Source: Trifolium pratense
Lineage: Eukaryota > Streptophyta > Magnoliopsida > Fabales > Fabaceae
Direction: 5' to 3'
DNA length: 64,000 bases
Assembly (NCBI RefSeq): GCF_020283565.1
Contig: NW_025721047.1
Location: 186,001-250,000, forward strand
The notes beneath the pieces are model-generated. The model saw only the letters and a list, made by a program, of their open reading frames with translations. It did not search any database and was not told the origin of the DNA. A program made the position numbers and the translations under genes. Positions 52,334-64,000 of this stretch are shown in pieces; positions within the stretch are counted from its first letter, which is position 1, and the number at the start of each line of letters is the position of its first letter.

Positions 52334-52398
52334 GAAGGAAACACACGAGCAAAGCCGCTAAGGATCCTACCAAGCCGAACAAGCTACCAAGGACATAA
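52334..52398 (+). pseudogene. HMGB exon remnant, unit 3
   Basis: Reads RKHTSKAAKDPTKPNKLPRT then TAA. One base change (CAC for CAG) gives His in place of Gln. Confidence 0.6.
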
Positions 52399-53011
52399 TC
52401 CCATCTTGAATTCTGGTTCGTTATAATAAATCACTGCTTAAACTTAGTGTAGACAAGTACTTTTTTTGTCTGTCAACTTTATATAATTAAACCATTATTT
52501 TCTTTTTTTACTTTTTGTCGTATGATATATGATTTGAATCTTGAATTAATTTGATGTCCATATATGATATATCTGCTTATCATTTTGTTGTCTCACTTGG
52601 TTTTTTTCCTTTAAAATGACATTTTTATTGCCATATTATCTTACTATTGATGATAAGATTCAATTCAGGTTTCTGAAAACAAAGTGTTCTGATTCACAAT
52701 TTGAATCTTGATCTGATTAATAACCATTGCGCTGAGCACTTAAATCCAGCTATTTAAAAGTGTTTCGCCCAATTCTAAGTTTTTTCTTTTCATTCACTTT
52801 GCTTATGTTCCTATCATCTGATTTTGGGGATGCTTCATCATTGAATTTACTTAGGATTATGAGATGTAGTATAGTTGAAAGTTTTTATCATGTGAAAGTA
52901 AGCAAAACAACCACATTCATTGTTCATTGTAGCAGTGTAAAGCTTAGCATCTGATCTTGCAAATTGTATTCTTGAAATTATTGAGTTTTTTTTGGAATTT
53001 TATTATTTCAG

Positions 53012-53230
53012 GGCACCACGATGAGCTTGTGTGAACCTAGGAATTTTCATTTGCATGCAATTTTAGGGATTCACCGGAGTCTAGGAGTGCATATATCAAA
53101 GGTTTATATACATTTTTGTTCCTTCTTAGTTTAGAAATTTTATAATGGCTGAACCTTCTGATTTTGTTACAAGGCGAGGTCCGTAACTTTGGATACATGG
53201 TTGCCAGAACAAGTTTCTTTCATGCAATAG
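53012..53230 (+). pseudogene. ARF-GAP fragment, copy 4
   Basis: Exon A is 53012-53101 with the same stop and deletion as copies 1 and 3. Exon B is 53174-53230; its first codon is GCG (Val to Ala) and it ends with CAA TAG where other copies have CAA TGG. Confidence 0.8.
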
Positions 53231-53568
53231 AAGAAACTCTTGAATCTATTTCTTAATTACTTTATTTGTGAAATGTACTATTGAGCAAATTATTAGATAC
53301 ACTGAGCAACTCTTTCTTTTTCTCCAAAAGGACATTACGTAATTTCGATTTGATCGACTTGCTCTTTCTTTACTCATGGAAGATATCGATGTTACCAAAT
53401 AGCGGCTATAGCACTATAGCGTAGCAGCAGAATGTTAATAACTAGCGGCTATAGCACTATATTTTTTTATTTTGTTTTTTAGGTTTTAGATGAACAATTT
53501 TCATCAACAATTTGTAATGAATGGTTTGATCTGGTTTTTTATTCGATTTTTTTGTTGAATTGTAACAG

Positions 53569-53633
53569 GAAGGAAACAGACGAGCAAAGCCGCTAAGGAT
53601 CCTACCAAGCCGAACAAGCTACCAAGGACATAA
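53569..53633 (+). pseudogene. HMGB exon remnant, unit 4
   Basis: The same RKQTSKAAKDPTKPNKLPRT reading and TAA as unit 1. This is the last HMGB remnant, as unit 5 stops before this point. Confidence 0.6.
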
Positions 53634-54209
53634 TCCCATCTTGAATTCTGGTTCGTTATAATAAATCACTGCTTAAACTTAGTGTAGACAATTACTTTTT
53701 TTGTCTGTCAACTTTATATAATCAAACCTTATTTTCTTTGTTTACTTTTTGTCGTATGATATATGATTTGAATCTTGAATTAATTTGATGTCCATATATG
53801 ATATATCTGCTTATCATTTTGTTGTCTCACTTGGTTTTTTTCCTTAAAAATGACATTTTTATTGCCATATTATCTTACTATTGATGATGAGATTCAATTC
53901 AGGTTTCTGAAAACAAAGTGTTCTTATTCACAATTTGAATCTTGATCTGATTAATAACAATTGCTGAGCACTTAAATCTAGCTATTTAAAAGTGTTTCAC
54001 CCAATTCTAAGTTTTTTCGTTTCATTCACTTTGCTTATGTTCCTATCATCTGATTTTGGGGATGCTTCATCATTGAATTTATTTAGGATTATGAGATATA
54101 GTATAGTTGAAAGTTTTTTTCATGTGAAAGGAAGCAAAACAACCACATTCATTGTAGCAGTGTAAAGTTTAGCATCTGATCTTGCAAATTGTATTTTTGA
54201 AATTAATGA

Positions 54210-54456
<247 letters not shown>

Positions 54457-54480
54457 AAGAAACTATGGAATCTATTTCAA

Positions 54481-54653
54481 ATATTGTTTGGCTAAATTGC
54501 AGTTGCGGTTGTTATACTGTGACCCTTAATACTATGGCATATTATAGTCGCAATTGAAATGCTGTTGCGATGACTTTATACTGTGTCTACGGAGAACAAT
54601 TTAGAACAATGCTAGCAACATCGTTGTTCTTTTATTGAGGTAATGTGCTGGAT
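54481..54653. other. Junction between the two tandem arrays
   Basis: Single-copy-looking sequence of about 170 bp, with TTGCAGTTGCGGTTGTTATA and an inverted-looking TATAGTCGCAATTG. It shares no repeat with either side. Confidence 0.5.
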
Positions 54654-57600
54654 GTGTCCCTCGGTGTTCCTAAATTGATCGTATGTCCCTCGGTGTCCCT
54701 CAATTGAGCTTATGTCTCTCGGTGTCCCTAAATTGAGCTTATGTCACTCGGTGTCCCTAAATTGAGCTTATGTCACTCGGTGTCCCTCAATTGAGCTTAT
54801 GTCCCTCAACGTCGCTAAAATTGAGCTTATGTCACTCGGTGTCCCTAAATTGAGCTTATGTCCATCGGTGTCCCTAAATTGAGGTTATGTCCCTGGATAT
54901 CCCTAAATTGAACTTATGTCCCTCGATTTCCAAATTAAGCATATGAAAATCGATGTCCCTAAATTGAGCTTATGTCCCGGTGTCCCTAAATTGAGCTTAT
55001 GTCCCTCGGTGTCCCTAAATTGAACTTATGACCTTCGGTGTCCAAAATTTAGCTTATGTCCCTCGGTGTCCCTAAATTGAGCTTATGTCCCTCGGTGTCC
55101 CTAAATTGAGCTTATGTCCCTCGGTGTCCCTAAATTGAGCTTATGTCCCTCAGTGACCTTAAATTGAGCGTATGTCCATCGGTGTCCCTAAATTGAGCGT
55201 ATGTCCATCGGTGTTCCTAAATTAAGCTTATGTCCCTCAACGTCTCTAAATTGAGTTTATGTCCTTCGATGTCCTTAAATTGAACTTCTATCCCTCGGTG
55301 TCCCTAAATTGAGCTAATATCACTCGATGTCCCTAAATTCAGCTTATGTCACTCGGTGTCCCTAAATTGAGCTTATGTCCCTCCGTGTCCCTAAATTGAA
55401 ATTATGTCCCTCAGTGTTCCTAAATCTAGCTCATGTCCCTCGGTGTCCATAAATTGAGCTTATGTCCCTCGGAGTCCCTAAATTGAGCTTATGTCCCTCG
55501 GAGTCCCTAAATTGAGCTTATGTCCATCGGAGTCCCTAAATTGAGCTTATATCCCTCGGTTTCCCTAAATTGAGCTTATGTCACTCGGTGACCCTAAATT
55601 GAGCTTATGTCCCTCAACGTCCCTAAAATTGAGCTTATGTACCTCAACGTCCCTAAAATTGAGCTTATGTCCATCGGTGTCCCTAAATTGAGCTTATGTC
55701 CATCGGTGTCCCTAAATTGAGCTTATGTCCATCGGTGTCCCTAAATTGAGCTTATGTCCATCGGTGTCCCTAAATTGAGCTTATGTCCATCGGTGTACCT
55801 AAATTGAACTTATGTCCCTCGATGTCCAAATTAACCATATGTCCCTCGGTGTCCCTAAATTGAGCTTATGTCCCTCGGTGTCCCTAAATTGAGCTTATGT
55901 CCCTTGGTGTCCCTAAATTGAACTTATGTCCATCGGTGTCCCTAAATTTAGCTTATGTCCCTCGATGTCCCTAAATTGAGCTTATGACCCTCGGTGTCCC
56001 TAAATTGGGCTTATGTCCCTCGATGTCCCTAAATTGAACTTATGTCCCTCGGTGTCCCTAAATTGAGCTTCTGTCCCTCGGTGGCCCTAAATTGAGCTTA
56101 TGTCCCTCGGTAGCCCTAAATTTAACTTATGTCCCTCGATGTCCAAAATTAAGCATATGTCCCTCGGAGTCCCTAAATTGAGCTCATGTCCCTCGGTGTC
56201 CCTAAATTGAGCTCATGTCCCTCGGTGACCCTAAATTGAGCTTATGTCCATCAGTTCTCCTAAATTGAGCTTATGTCCTTCAACATCTCTAAATTGAGAT
56301 AATGTCATTCGATGTCCCTAAATTGAGTTTATGTTCCTCGATGTCCCTAAATTGAGCTTATGTCCCTCGATGTCCCTAAATTGAGCTTATGACCCTCGCT
56401 GTCCCTAAATTGAGCCAATGTCCATTGATGTCCCAAATTTAAGCTTATGTCCCTCGGTGTCCCTAAATTGCGCTTATGTCCCTCGATGTTCCTAAATTGA
56501 GCTTATGTCCCTCGATGTCCCTTAATTGAGCTTATGTCCCTCGGTGTCCCTAAATTGAGCTTATGTCCCTCGGTGTCCCTAAATTGAGCTTATGTCCCTG
56601 GATATCCCTAAATTGAACTTATGTCCCTCGATTTCCAAATTAAGCATATGAAAATCGATGTCCCTAAATTGAGCTTATGTCCCGGTGTCCCTAAATTGAG
56701 CTTATGTCCCTCGGTGTCCCTAAATTGACCTTATGTCCCTCGGTGTCCTATATTGAGCTTATGTCCCTCGGTGTCCTAAATTGAGCTTATGACCCTTGGT
56801 GTCCCTAAATTGAACTTATGTCCCTCGATGTCCCTAAATTGAGCTTATGTCCCTCGCTGTCCCTAAATTGAGCGTATGTCCCTCGATGTCCCAAATTTGC
56901 GTTTATGTCCCTCGGTGTCCTTAAATTGAGCTTATGTCCCTCGGTGTCCCTAAATTGAACTTATGTCCCTTGATGTCCAAATTAAGCATATGACCCTCGA
57001 TGTCCCTAAATTGAGCTTATGTCCCTCGGCGTCCCTAAATTGAGCTTATGTCCCTCGGTGTCCCTAAATTGAGCTTATGTCCCTCGGTGTCCCTAAATTG
57101 AGCTTATGTCCCTCAGTGACCTTAAATTGAGCGTATGTCCATCGGTGTCCCTAAATTGAGCATATGTCCATCGGTGTTCCTAAATTAAACTTATGTCCCT
57201 CAACGTCTCTAAATTGAGTTTATGTCCTTCGATGTCGTTAAATTGAACTTATGTCCCTCGGTGTCCCTAAATTGAGCTTATGTCACTCGATGTCCCTAAA
57301 TTGAGCTTATGTCACTCGGTGTCCCTAAATTGAGCTTATGTCCCTCGGTGTTCCTAAATCTAGCTCATGTCCCTCGGTGTCCATAAATTGAGCTTATGTC
57401 CCTCGGAGTCCCTAAATTGAGCTTATGTCCCTCGGAGTCCCTAAATTGAGCTTATATCCCTTGCAGTCCCTAAATTGAGCTTATGTCCCTCGGTTTCCCT
57501 AAATTGAGCTTATATCCCTCGGTGTCCCTAAATTGAGCTTATGTCACTCGGTGTCCCTAAATTGAGCTTATGTCTCTCAACGTCCCTAAAATTGAGCTTA

Positions 57601-60600
57601 TGTACCTCAACGTCCCTAAAATTGAGCTTATGTCCATCGGTGTCCCTAAATTGAGCTTATGTCCATCGGTGTCCCTAAATTGAGCTTATGTCCATCGGTG
57701 TCCCTAAATTGAACTTATGTCCCTTGGTGTCCCTAAATTTAGCTTATGTCCCTCGATGTCCCTAAATTGAGCTTATGACCCTCGGTGTCCCTAAATTGAG
57801 CTTATGTCCCTCGATATCCCTAAATTGAACTTATGTCCCTCGGTGTCCCTAAATTGAGCTTCTGTCCCTCGGTGGCCCTAAATTGAGCTTATGTCCCTCG
57901 GTAGCCCTAAATTTAACTTATGTCCCTCGATGTCCAAAATTAAGCATATGTCCCTCGGTGTCCCTAAATTGAGCTCATGTCCCTCGGTGACCCTAAATTG
58001 AGCTTATGTCCATCGGTTCTCCTAAATTGAGCTTATGTCCTTCAACATCTCTAAATTGAGATAATGTCCTTCGATGTCCCTAAATTGAGCTTATGTCCCT
58101 CGCTGTCCCTAAATTGAGCTTATGTCCCTCGATGTCCCTAAATTGAGCTTATGTCCCTCGATGTCCCTAAATTGAGCTTATGACCCTCGCTGTCCCTAAA
58201 TTGAGCCAATGTCCCTGGATGTCCCAAATTTGAGCTTATGTCCCTCGGTGTCCCTAAATTGCGCTTATGTCCCTCGATGTTCCTAAATTGAGCTTATGTC
58301 CCTCGATGTCCCTTAATTGAGCTTATGTCCCTCGGTGTCCCTAAATTGAGCTTATGTCCCTCGGTGTCCCTAAATTGAGCTTATGTCCCTGGATATCCCT
58401 AAATTGAACTTATGTCCCTCGATTTCCAAATTAAGCATATGAAAATCGATGTCCCTAAATTGAGCTTATGTCCCGGTGTCCCTAAATTGAGCTTATGTCC
58501 CTCGGTGTCCCTAAATTGAGCTTATGTCCCTCGGTGTCCCTAAATTGACCTTATGTCCCTCGGTGTCCTATATTGAGCTTATGTCCCTCGGTGTCCTAAA
58601 TTGAGCTTATGACCCTTGGTGTCCCTAAATTGAACTTATGTCCCTCGATGTCCCTAAATTGAGCTTATGTCCCTCGCTGTCCCTAAATTGAGCGTATGTC
58701 CCTCGATGTCCCAAATTTGAGTTTATGTCCCTCGGTGTCCTTAAATTGAGCTTATGTCCCTCAGTGTCCCTAAATTGAACTTATGTCCCTTGATGTCCAA
58801 ATTAAGCATATGACCCTCGGCGTCCCTAAATTGAGCTTATGTCCCTCGGTGTCCCTAAATTGAGCTTATGTCCCTCGGTGTCCCTAAATTGAGCTTATGT
58901 CCATCGGTGTCCCTAAATTGAGCGTATGTCCATCGGTGTCCCTAAATTGAGCGTATGTCCATCGGTGTTCCTAAATTAAGCTTATGTCCCTCAACGTCTC
59001 TAAATTGAGTTTATGTCCTTCGATGTCCTTAAATTGAACTTATATCCCTCGGTGTCCCTAAATTGAGTTTATGTCACTCGATGTCCCTAAATTGAGCTTA
59101 TGTCACTTGGTGTCCCTAAATTGAGCTTATGTCCCTCAGTGTTCCTAAATCTAGCTCATGTCCCTCGGTGTCCCTAAATTGAGCTTATGTCCCTCGGAGT
59201 CCCTAAATTGAGCTTATGTCCCTCGGAGTCCCTAAATTGAGCTTATGTCCCTCGGAGTCCCTAAATTGAGCTTATGTCCCTCGGAGTCCCTAAATTGAGC
59301 TTATGTCCCTCGTAGTCCCTAAATTGAGCTTATGTCCCTCGGTTTCCCTAAATTGAGCTTATATCCCTCGGTGTCCCTAAATTGAGCTTATTTCACTCGG
59401 TGTCCCTAAATTGAGCTTATGTCCCTCAACGTCCCTAAAATTGAGCTTATGTACCTCAACGTCCCTAAAGTTGAGCTTATGTCCATCGGTGTCCCTAAAT
59501 TGAGCTTATGTCCATCGGTGTCCCTAAATTGAACTTATGCCCCTCGATGTCCAAATTAACCATATTACACTCGATGTCCCTAAATTGAGCTTATGTCCCT
59601 CGGTGTCCCTAAATTGAGCTTATGTCCCTTGGTGTCCCTAAATTGAACTTATGTCCCTCGGTGTCCTTAAATTTAGCTTATGTCCCTCGATGTCCCTAAA
59701 TTGAGCTTATGACCCTCGGTGTCCCTAAATTGGGCTTATGTCCCTCGATGTCCCTAAATTGAACTTATGTCCCTCGGTGTCCCTAAATTGAGCTTCTATC
59801 ACTCGGTGACCCTAAATCTTATGTCCCTCGGTAGCCCTAAATTTAACTTATGTCCCTCGGAATCCCTAAATTGAGCTTATGTCCCTCGGTGTCCCTAAAT
59901 TGAGCCGATGTTCCTCGGTGACCCTAAATTGACCTTATGTCCCTCGATGTCCATAAATTGAGCTTATGACCCTCGCTGTCCCTAAATTGAACCAATGTCC
60001 CTCGATGTCCATAAATTGAGCTTATGTCCCTCGGTAGCCCTAAATTTGAGCTTATGTCACTCGATGTCCCTAAATTGAGCTTATGTCCCTCGGTGTTCCT
60101 AAATCTAGCTCATGTCCCTCGGTGTCCATAAATTGAGCTTATGTCCCTCGGAGTCCCTAAATTGAGCTTATGTCCCTCGGAGTCCCTAAATTGAGGTTAT
60201 GTCCCTCGCAGTCCCTAAATTGAGCTTATGTCCCTCGGTTTCCCTAAATTGAGCTTATATCCCTCGGTGTCCCTAAATTTAGCTTATGTCACTCGGTGTC
60301 CCTAAATTGAGCTTATGTCCCTCAACGTCCCTAAAATTGAGCTTATGTACCTCAACGTCCCTAAAATTGAGCTTATGTCCATCGGTGTCCCTAAATTGAG
60401 CTTATGTCCATCGGTGTCCCTAAATTGAACTTATGTCCCTCGATGTCCAAATTAACCATATTACACTCGATGTCCCGAAATTGAGCTTATGTCCCTCGGT
60501 GTCCCTAAATTGAGCTTATGTCCCTTGGTGTCCCTAAATTGAACTTATGTCCCTCGGTGTCCCTAAATTGAGCTTATGACCCTTGGTGTCCCTAAATTGG

Positions 60601-63600
60601 GCTTATGTCCCTCGATGTCCCTAAATTGAACTTCTGTCCCTCGATGTCCCTAAATTGAGCTTCTGTCCCTCGGTGTCCCTAAATTGAGCTTCTGTCCCTC
60701 GGTGGCCCTAAATTGAGCTTATGTCCCTCGGTAGCCCTAAATTTAACTTATGTCCCTCGATGTCCAAAATTAAGCATATGTCCCTCGGAATCCCTAAATT
60801 GAGCTTATGTCCCTCGGTGTCCCTAAATTGAGCTCATGTCCCTCGGTGACCCTAAATTGAGCTTATGTCCATCGGTTCTCCTAAATTGAGCTTATGTCGT
60901 TCAACATCTCTAAATTGAGATAATGTCCTTCGTTGTCCCTAAATTGAGCTTATGTCCCTCGATGTCCCTAAATTGAGCTTATGTCCCTCGATGTCCCTAA
61001 ATTGAGCTTATGACCCTCGCTGTCCCTAAATTGAGCCAATGTCGCTGGATATCCCAAATTTGAGCTTATGTCCCTCGGTGTCTCTAAATTGCGCTTATGT
61101 CCCTCGATGTTCCTAAATTGAGCTTATGTCCCTCGGTGTCCCTAAATTGAGCTTATGTCCCTCGGTGTTCCTAAATTGAGCTTATGTCCCTGGATATCCC
61201 TAAATTGAACTTATGTCCCTCGATTTCCAAATTAAGCATATGAAAATCGATGTCCCTAAATTGAGCTTATGTCCCGGTGTCCCTAAATTGAGCTTATGTC
61301 CCTCGGTGTCCCTAAATTGAGCTTATGTCCCTCGATGTCCCTAAATTGACCTTATGTCCCTCGGTGTCCTATATTGAGCTTATGTCCCTCGGTGTCCTAA
61401 ATTGAGCTTATGACCCTTGGTGTCCCTAAATTGAACTTATGTCCCTCGATGTCCCTAAATTGAGCTTATGTCCCTCGCTGTCCCTAAATTGAGCGTATGT
61501 CCCTCGATGTCCCAAATTTGAGTTTATGTCCCTCGGTGTCCTTAAATTGAGCTTATGTCCCTCGGTGTTCCTAAATTGAACTTATGTCCCTTGATGTCCA
61601 AATTAAGCATATGACCCTCGATGTCCCTAAATTGAGCTTATGTCCCTCGGCGTCCCTAAATTTAGCTTATGTCCCTCGGCGTCCCTAAATTTAGCTTATG
61701 TCCCTCGGTGTCCCTAAATTGAGCTTATGTCTCTCAGTGACCTTAAATTGAGCGTATGTCCATCGGTGTCCCTAAATTGAGCGTATGTCCATCGGTGTTC
61801 CTAAATTAAGCTTATGTCCCTCCACGTCTCTAAATTGAGTTTATGTCCTTCGATGTCCTTAAATTGAAATTATGTCCCTCGGTGTCCCTAAATTGAGCTT
61901 ATGTCACTCGATGTCCCTAAATTGAGCTTATGTCACTCGGTGTCCCTAAATTGAGCTTATGTCCCTCGGTGTTCCTAAATCTAGCTCATGTCCCTCGGTG
62001 TCCCTAAATTGAGCTTATGTCCTTCGAAGTCCCTAAATTGAGCTTATGTCCCTCGGAGTCCCTAAATTGAGCTTATGTCCCTCGCAGTCCCTAAATTGAG
62101 CTTATGTCCCTCGGTTTCCCTAAATTGAGCTTATGTCACTCGGTGTCCCTAAATTGAGCTTATGTCCCTCAACGTCTCAAAAATTGAGCTTATGTACCTC
62201 AACGTCCCTAAAATTGAGCTTATGTCCATTGGTGTCCCTAAATTGAGCTTATGTCCATCGGTGTCCCTAAATTGAACTTATGCCCCTCGATGTCCAAATT
62301 AACCATATTACACTCGATGCCCCTAAATTTAGCTTATGTCCATCGGTTCTCCTAAATTGAGCTTATGTCCTTCAACATCTCTAAATTGAGATAATGTCAT
62401 TCGATGTCCCTAAATTGAGTTTATGTCCCTCGATGTCCCTAAATTGAGCTTATGTCCCTCGATGTCCCTAAATTGAGCTTATGACCCTCGCTGTCCCTAA
62501 ATTGAGCCAATGTCCATTGATGTCCCAAATTTAAGCTTATGTCCCTCGGTGTCCCTAAATTGCGCTTATGTCCCTCGATGTTCCTAAATTGAGCTTATGT
62601 CCCTCGATGTCCCTTAATTGAGCTTATGTCCCTCGGTGTCCCTAAATTGAGCTTATGTCCCTCGGTGTCCCTAAATTGAGCTTATGTCCCTGGATATCCC
62701 TAAATTGAACTTATGTCCCTCGATTTCCAAATTAAGCATATGAAAATCGATGTCCCTAAATTGAGTTTATGTCCCGGTGTCCCTAAATTGAGCTTATGTC
62801 CCTCGGTGTCCCTAAATTGAGCTTATGTCCCTCGATGTCCCTTAATTGAGCTTATGTCCGTCGGTGTCCCTAAATTGAGCTTATGTCCCTCGGTGTCCCT
62901 AAATTGAGCTTATGTCCCTGGATATCCCTAAATTGAACTTATGTCCCTCGATTTCCAAATTAAGCATATGAAAATCGATGTCCCTAAATTGAGCTTATGT
63001 CCCGGTGTCCCTAAATTGAGCTTATGTCCCTCGGTGTCCCTAAATTGAGCTTATGTCCCTCGGTGTCCCTAAATTGACCTTATGTCCCTCGGTGTCCTAT
63101 ATTGAGCTTATGTCCCTCGGTGTCCTAAATTGAGCTTATGACCCTTGGTGTCCCTAAATTGAACTTATGTCCCTCGATGTCCCTAAATTGAGCTTATGTC
63201 CCTCGCTGTCCCTAAATTGAGCGTATGTCCCTCGATGTCCCAAATTTGAGTTTATGTCCCTCGGTGTCCTTAAATTGAGCTTATGTCCCTCAGTGTCCCT
63301 AAATTGAACTTATGTCCCTTGATGTCCAAATTAAGCATATGACCCTCGGCGTCCCTAAATTGAGCTTATGTCCCTCGGTGTCCCTAAATTTAGCTTATGT
63401 CCCTCGGTGTCCCTAAATTGAGCTTATGTCCCTCGGTGTCCCTAAATTGAGCTTATGTCCATCGGTGTCCCTAAATTGAGCGTATGTCCATCGGTGTCCC
63501 TAAATTGAGCGTATGTCCATCGGTGTTCCTAAATTAAGCTTATGTCCCTCAACGTCTCTAAATTGAGTTTATGTCCTTCGATGTCCTTAAATTGAACTTA

Positions 63601-64000
63601 TATCCCTCGGTGTCCCTAAATTGAGTTTATGTCACTCGATGTCCCTAAATTGAGCTTATGTCACTTGGTGTCCCTAAATTGAGCTTATGTCCCTCAGTGT
63701 TCCTAAATCTAGCTCATGTCCCTCGGTGTCCCTAAATTGAGCTTATGTCCCTCGGAGTCCCTAAATTGAGCTTATGTCCCTCGGAGTCCCTAAATTGAGC
63801 TTATGTCCCTCGGAGTCCCTAAATTGAGCTTATGTCCCTCGGAGTCCCTAAATTGAGCTTATGTCCCTCGTAGTCCCTAAATTGAGCTTATGTCCCTCGG
63901 TTTCCCTAAATTGAGCTTATATCCCTCGGTGTCCCTAAATTGAGCTTATTTCACTCGGTGTCCCTAAATTGAGCTTATGTCCCTCAACGTCCCTAAAATT
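54654..64000 (+). repeat. 29-bp minisatellite array with higher-order structure, runs off the window
   Basis: The consensus monomer is TTGAGCTTATGT joined to CCCTCGGTGTCCCTAAA. It repeats head to tail without spacers to the last base, at about 320 copies. Common variants are CTCGATG, CATCGGTG, CTCGGAG and CTCAACG in the middle, AACTT or GCGTA in the first part, and a 28-bp form with TCCAAATTAAGCATATG. Variant monomers recur in the same order in blocks of roughly 1.8-2 kb. No ORF over 60 codons occurs on either strand. Each full monomer contains one CCCTAAA heptamer. The right border is not in the window. Confidence 0.97.

Noticed and set aside
54654..64000. CRISPR-like array of 29-bp repeats
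   Set aside because: The repeats are contiguous with no spacers, the copies vary, and the surrounding DNA is plant nuclear. It is a minisatellite.
54654..64000. True telomere or interstitial telomeric repeat
   Set aside because: CCCTAAA occurs once per 29 bp and is never tandem, so it is not a telomeric array.

Overview
The window is plant nuclear DNA. It is AT-rich, its genes have GT-AG introns, and several non-LTR and DNA transposons sit between and inside them. Gene content and repeat families (tRNA-derived SINEs, short hAT and Mutator-type MITEs, a legume-like HMGB exon) suggest a papilionoid legume such as clover or medic. That placement is inference from family resemblance, not a database result.

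Layout. 1-5600: AT-rich intergenic DNA with a nonautonomous Helitron and the 3' end of a second copy, two hAT-like MITEs, a Stowaway MITE and a SINE with a 13-bp target duplication. 5826-6629: intronless gene with three ubiquitin-like domains, minus strand. 9030-13487: five-exon GH9 endoglucanase, minus strand. 13.9-21.7 kb: transposon-rich spacer with a hAT element nested in a fold-back element, a Mutator-like MITE, a GGTTGTC-ended element carrying an snRNA-type promoter motif, and a broken ABCB-transporter fragment. 22947-23075: an orphan exon-like segment. 23295-24758: intronless E-class PPR gene, minus strand. 25695-30483: eleven-exon plastidic glucose-transporter-like gene. 31745-37711: ten-exon EamA/DMT-family transporter. 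38-41 kb: intergenic with a 26-copy TTC microsatellite and two SINEs in opposite orientations. 41610-47185: full-length LINE with both ORFs open and a perfect 19-bp target duplication.

The last quarter is the most unusual part. From 48.7 to 54.5 kb a unit of about 1.24 kb is repeated in tandem. Each unit joins two broken exons of an ARF-GAP gene to a broken exon of an HMG-box (HMGB) gene, and an HMGB first exon lies at the left edge. From about 54654 to the window end lies a minisatellite of 29-bp monomers, more than 9.3 kb long, with a higher-order structure of roughly 1.8-2 kb. The two arrays are separated by less than 200 bp.

The intact genes do not form a pathway, as is normal in plants. 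The endoglucanase acts on the cell wall, the PPR protein probably on organelle RNA, the glucose transporter probably in the plastid envelope, and the DMT protein in an unspecified membrane. Exon joins were worked out by hand from GT-AG sites and reading phase, and no transcripts were available.
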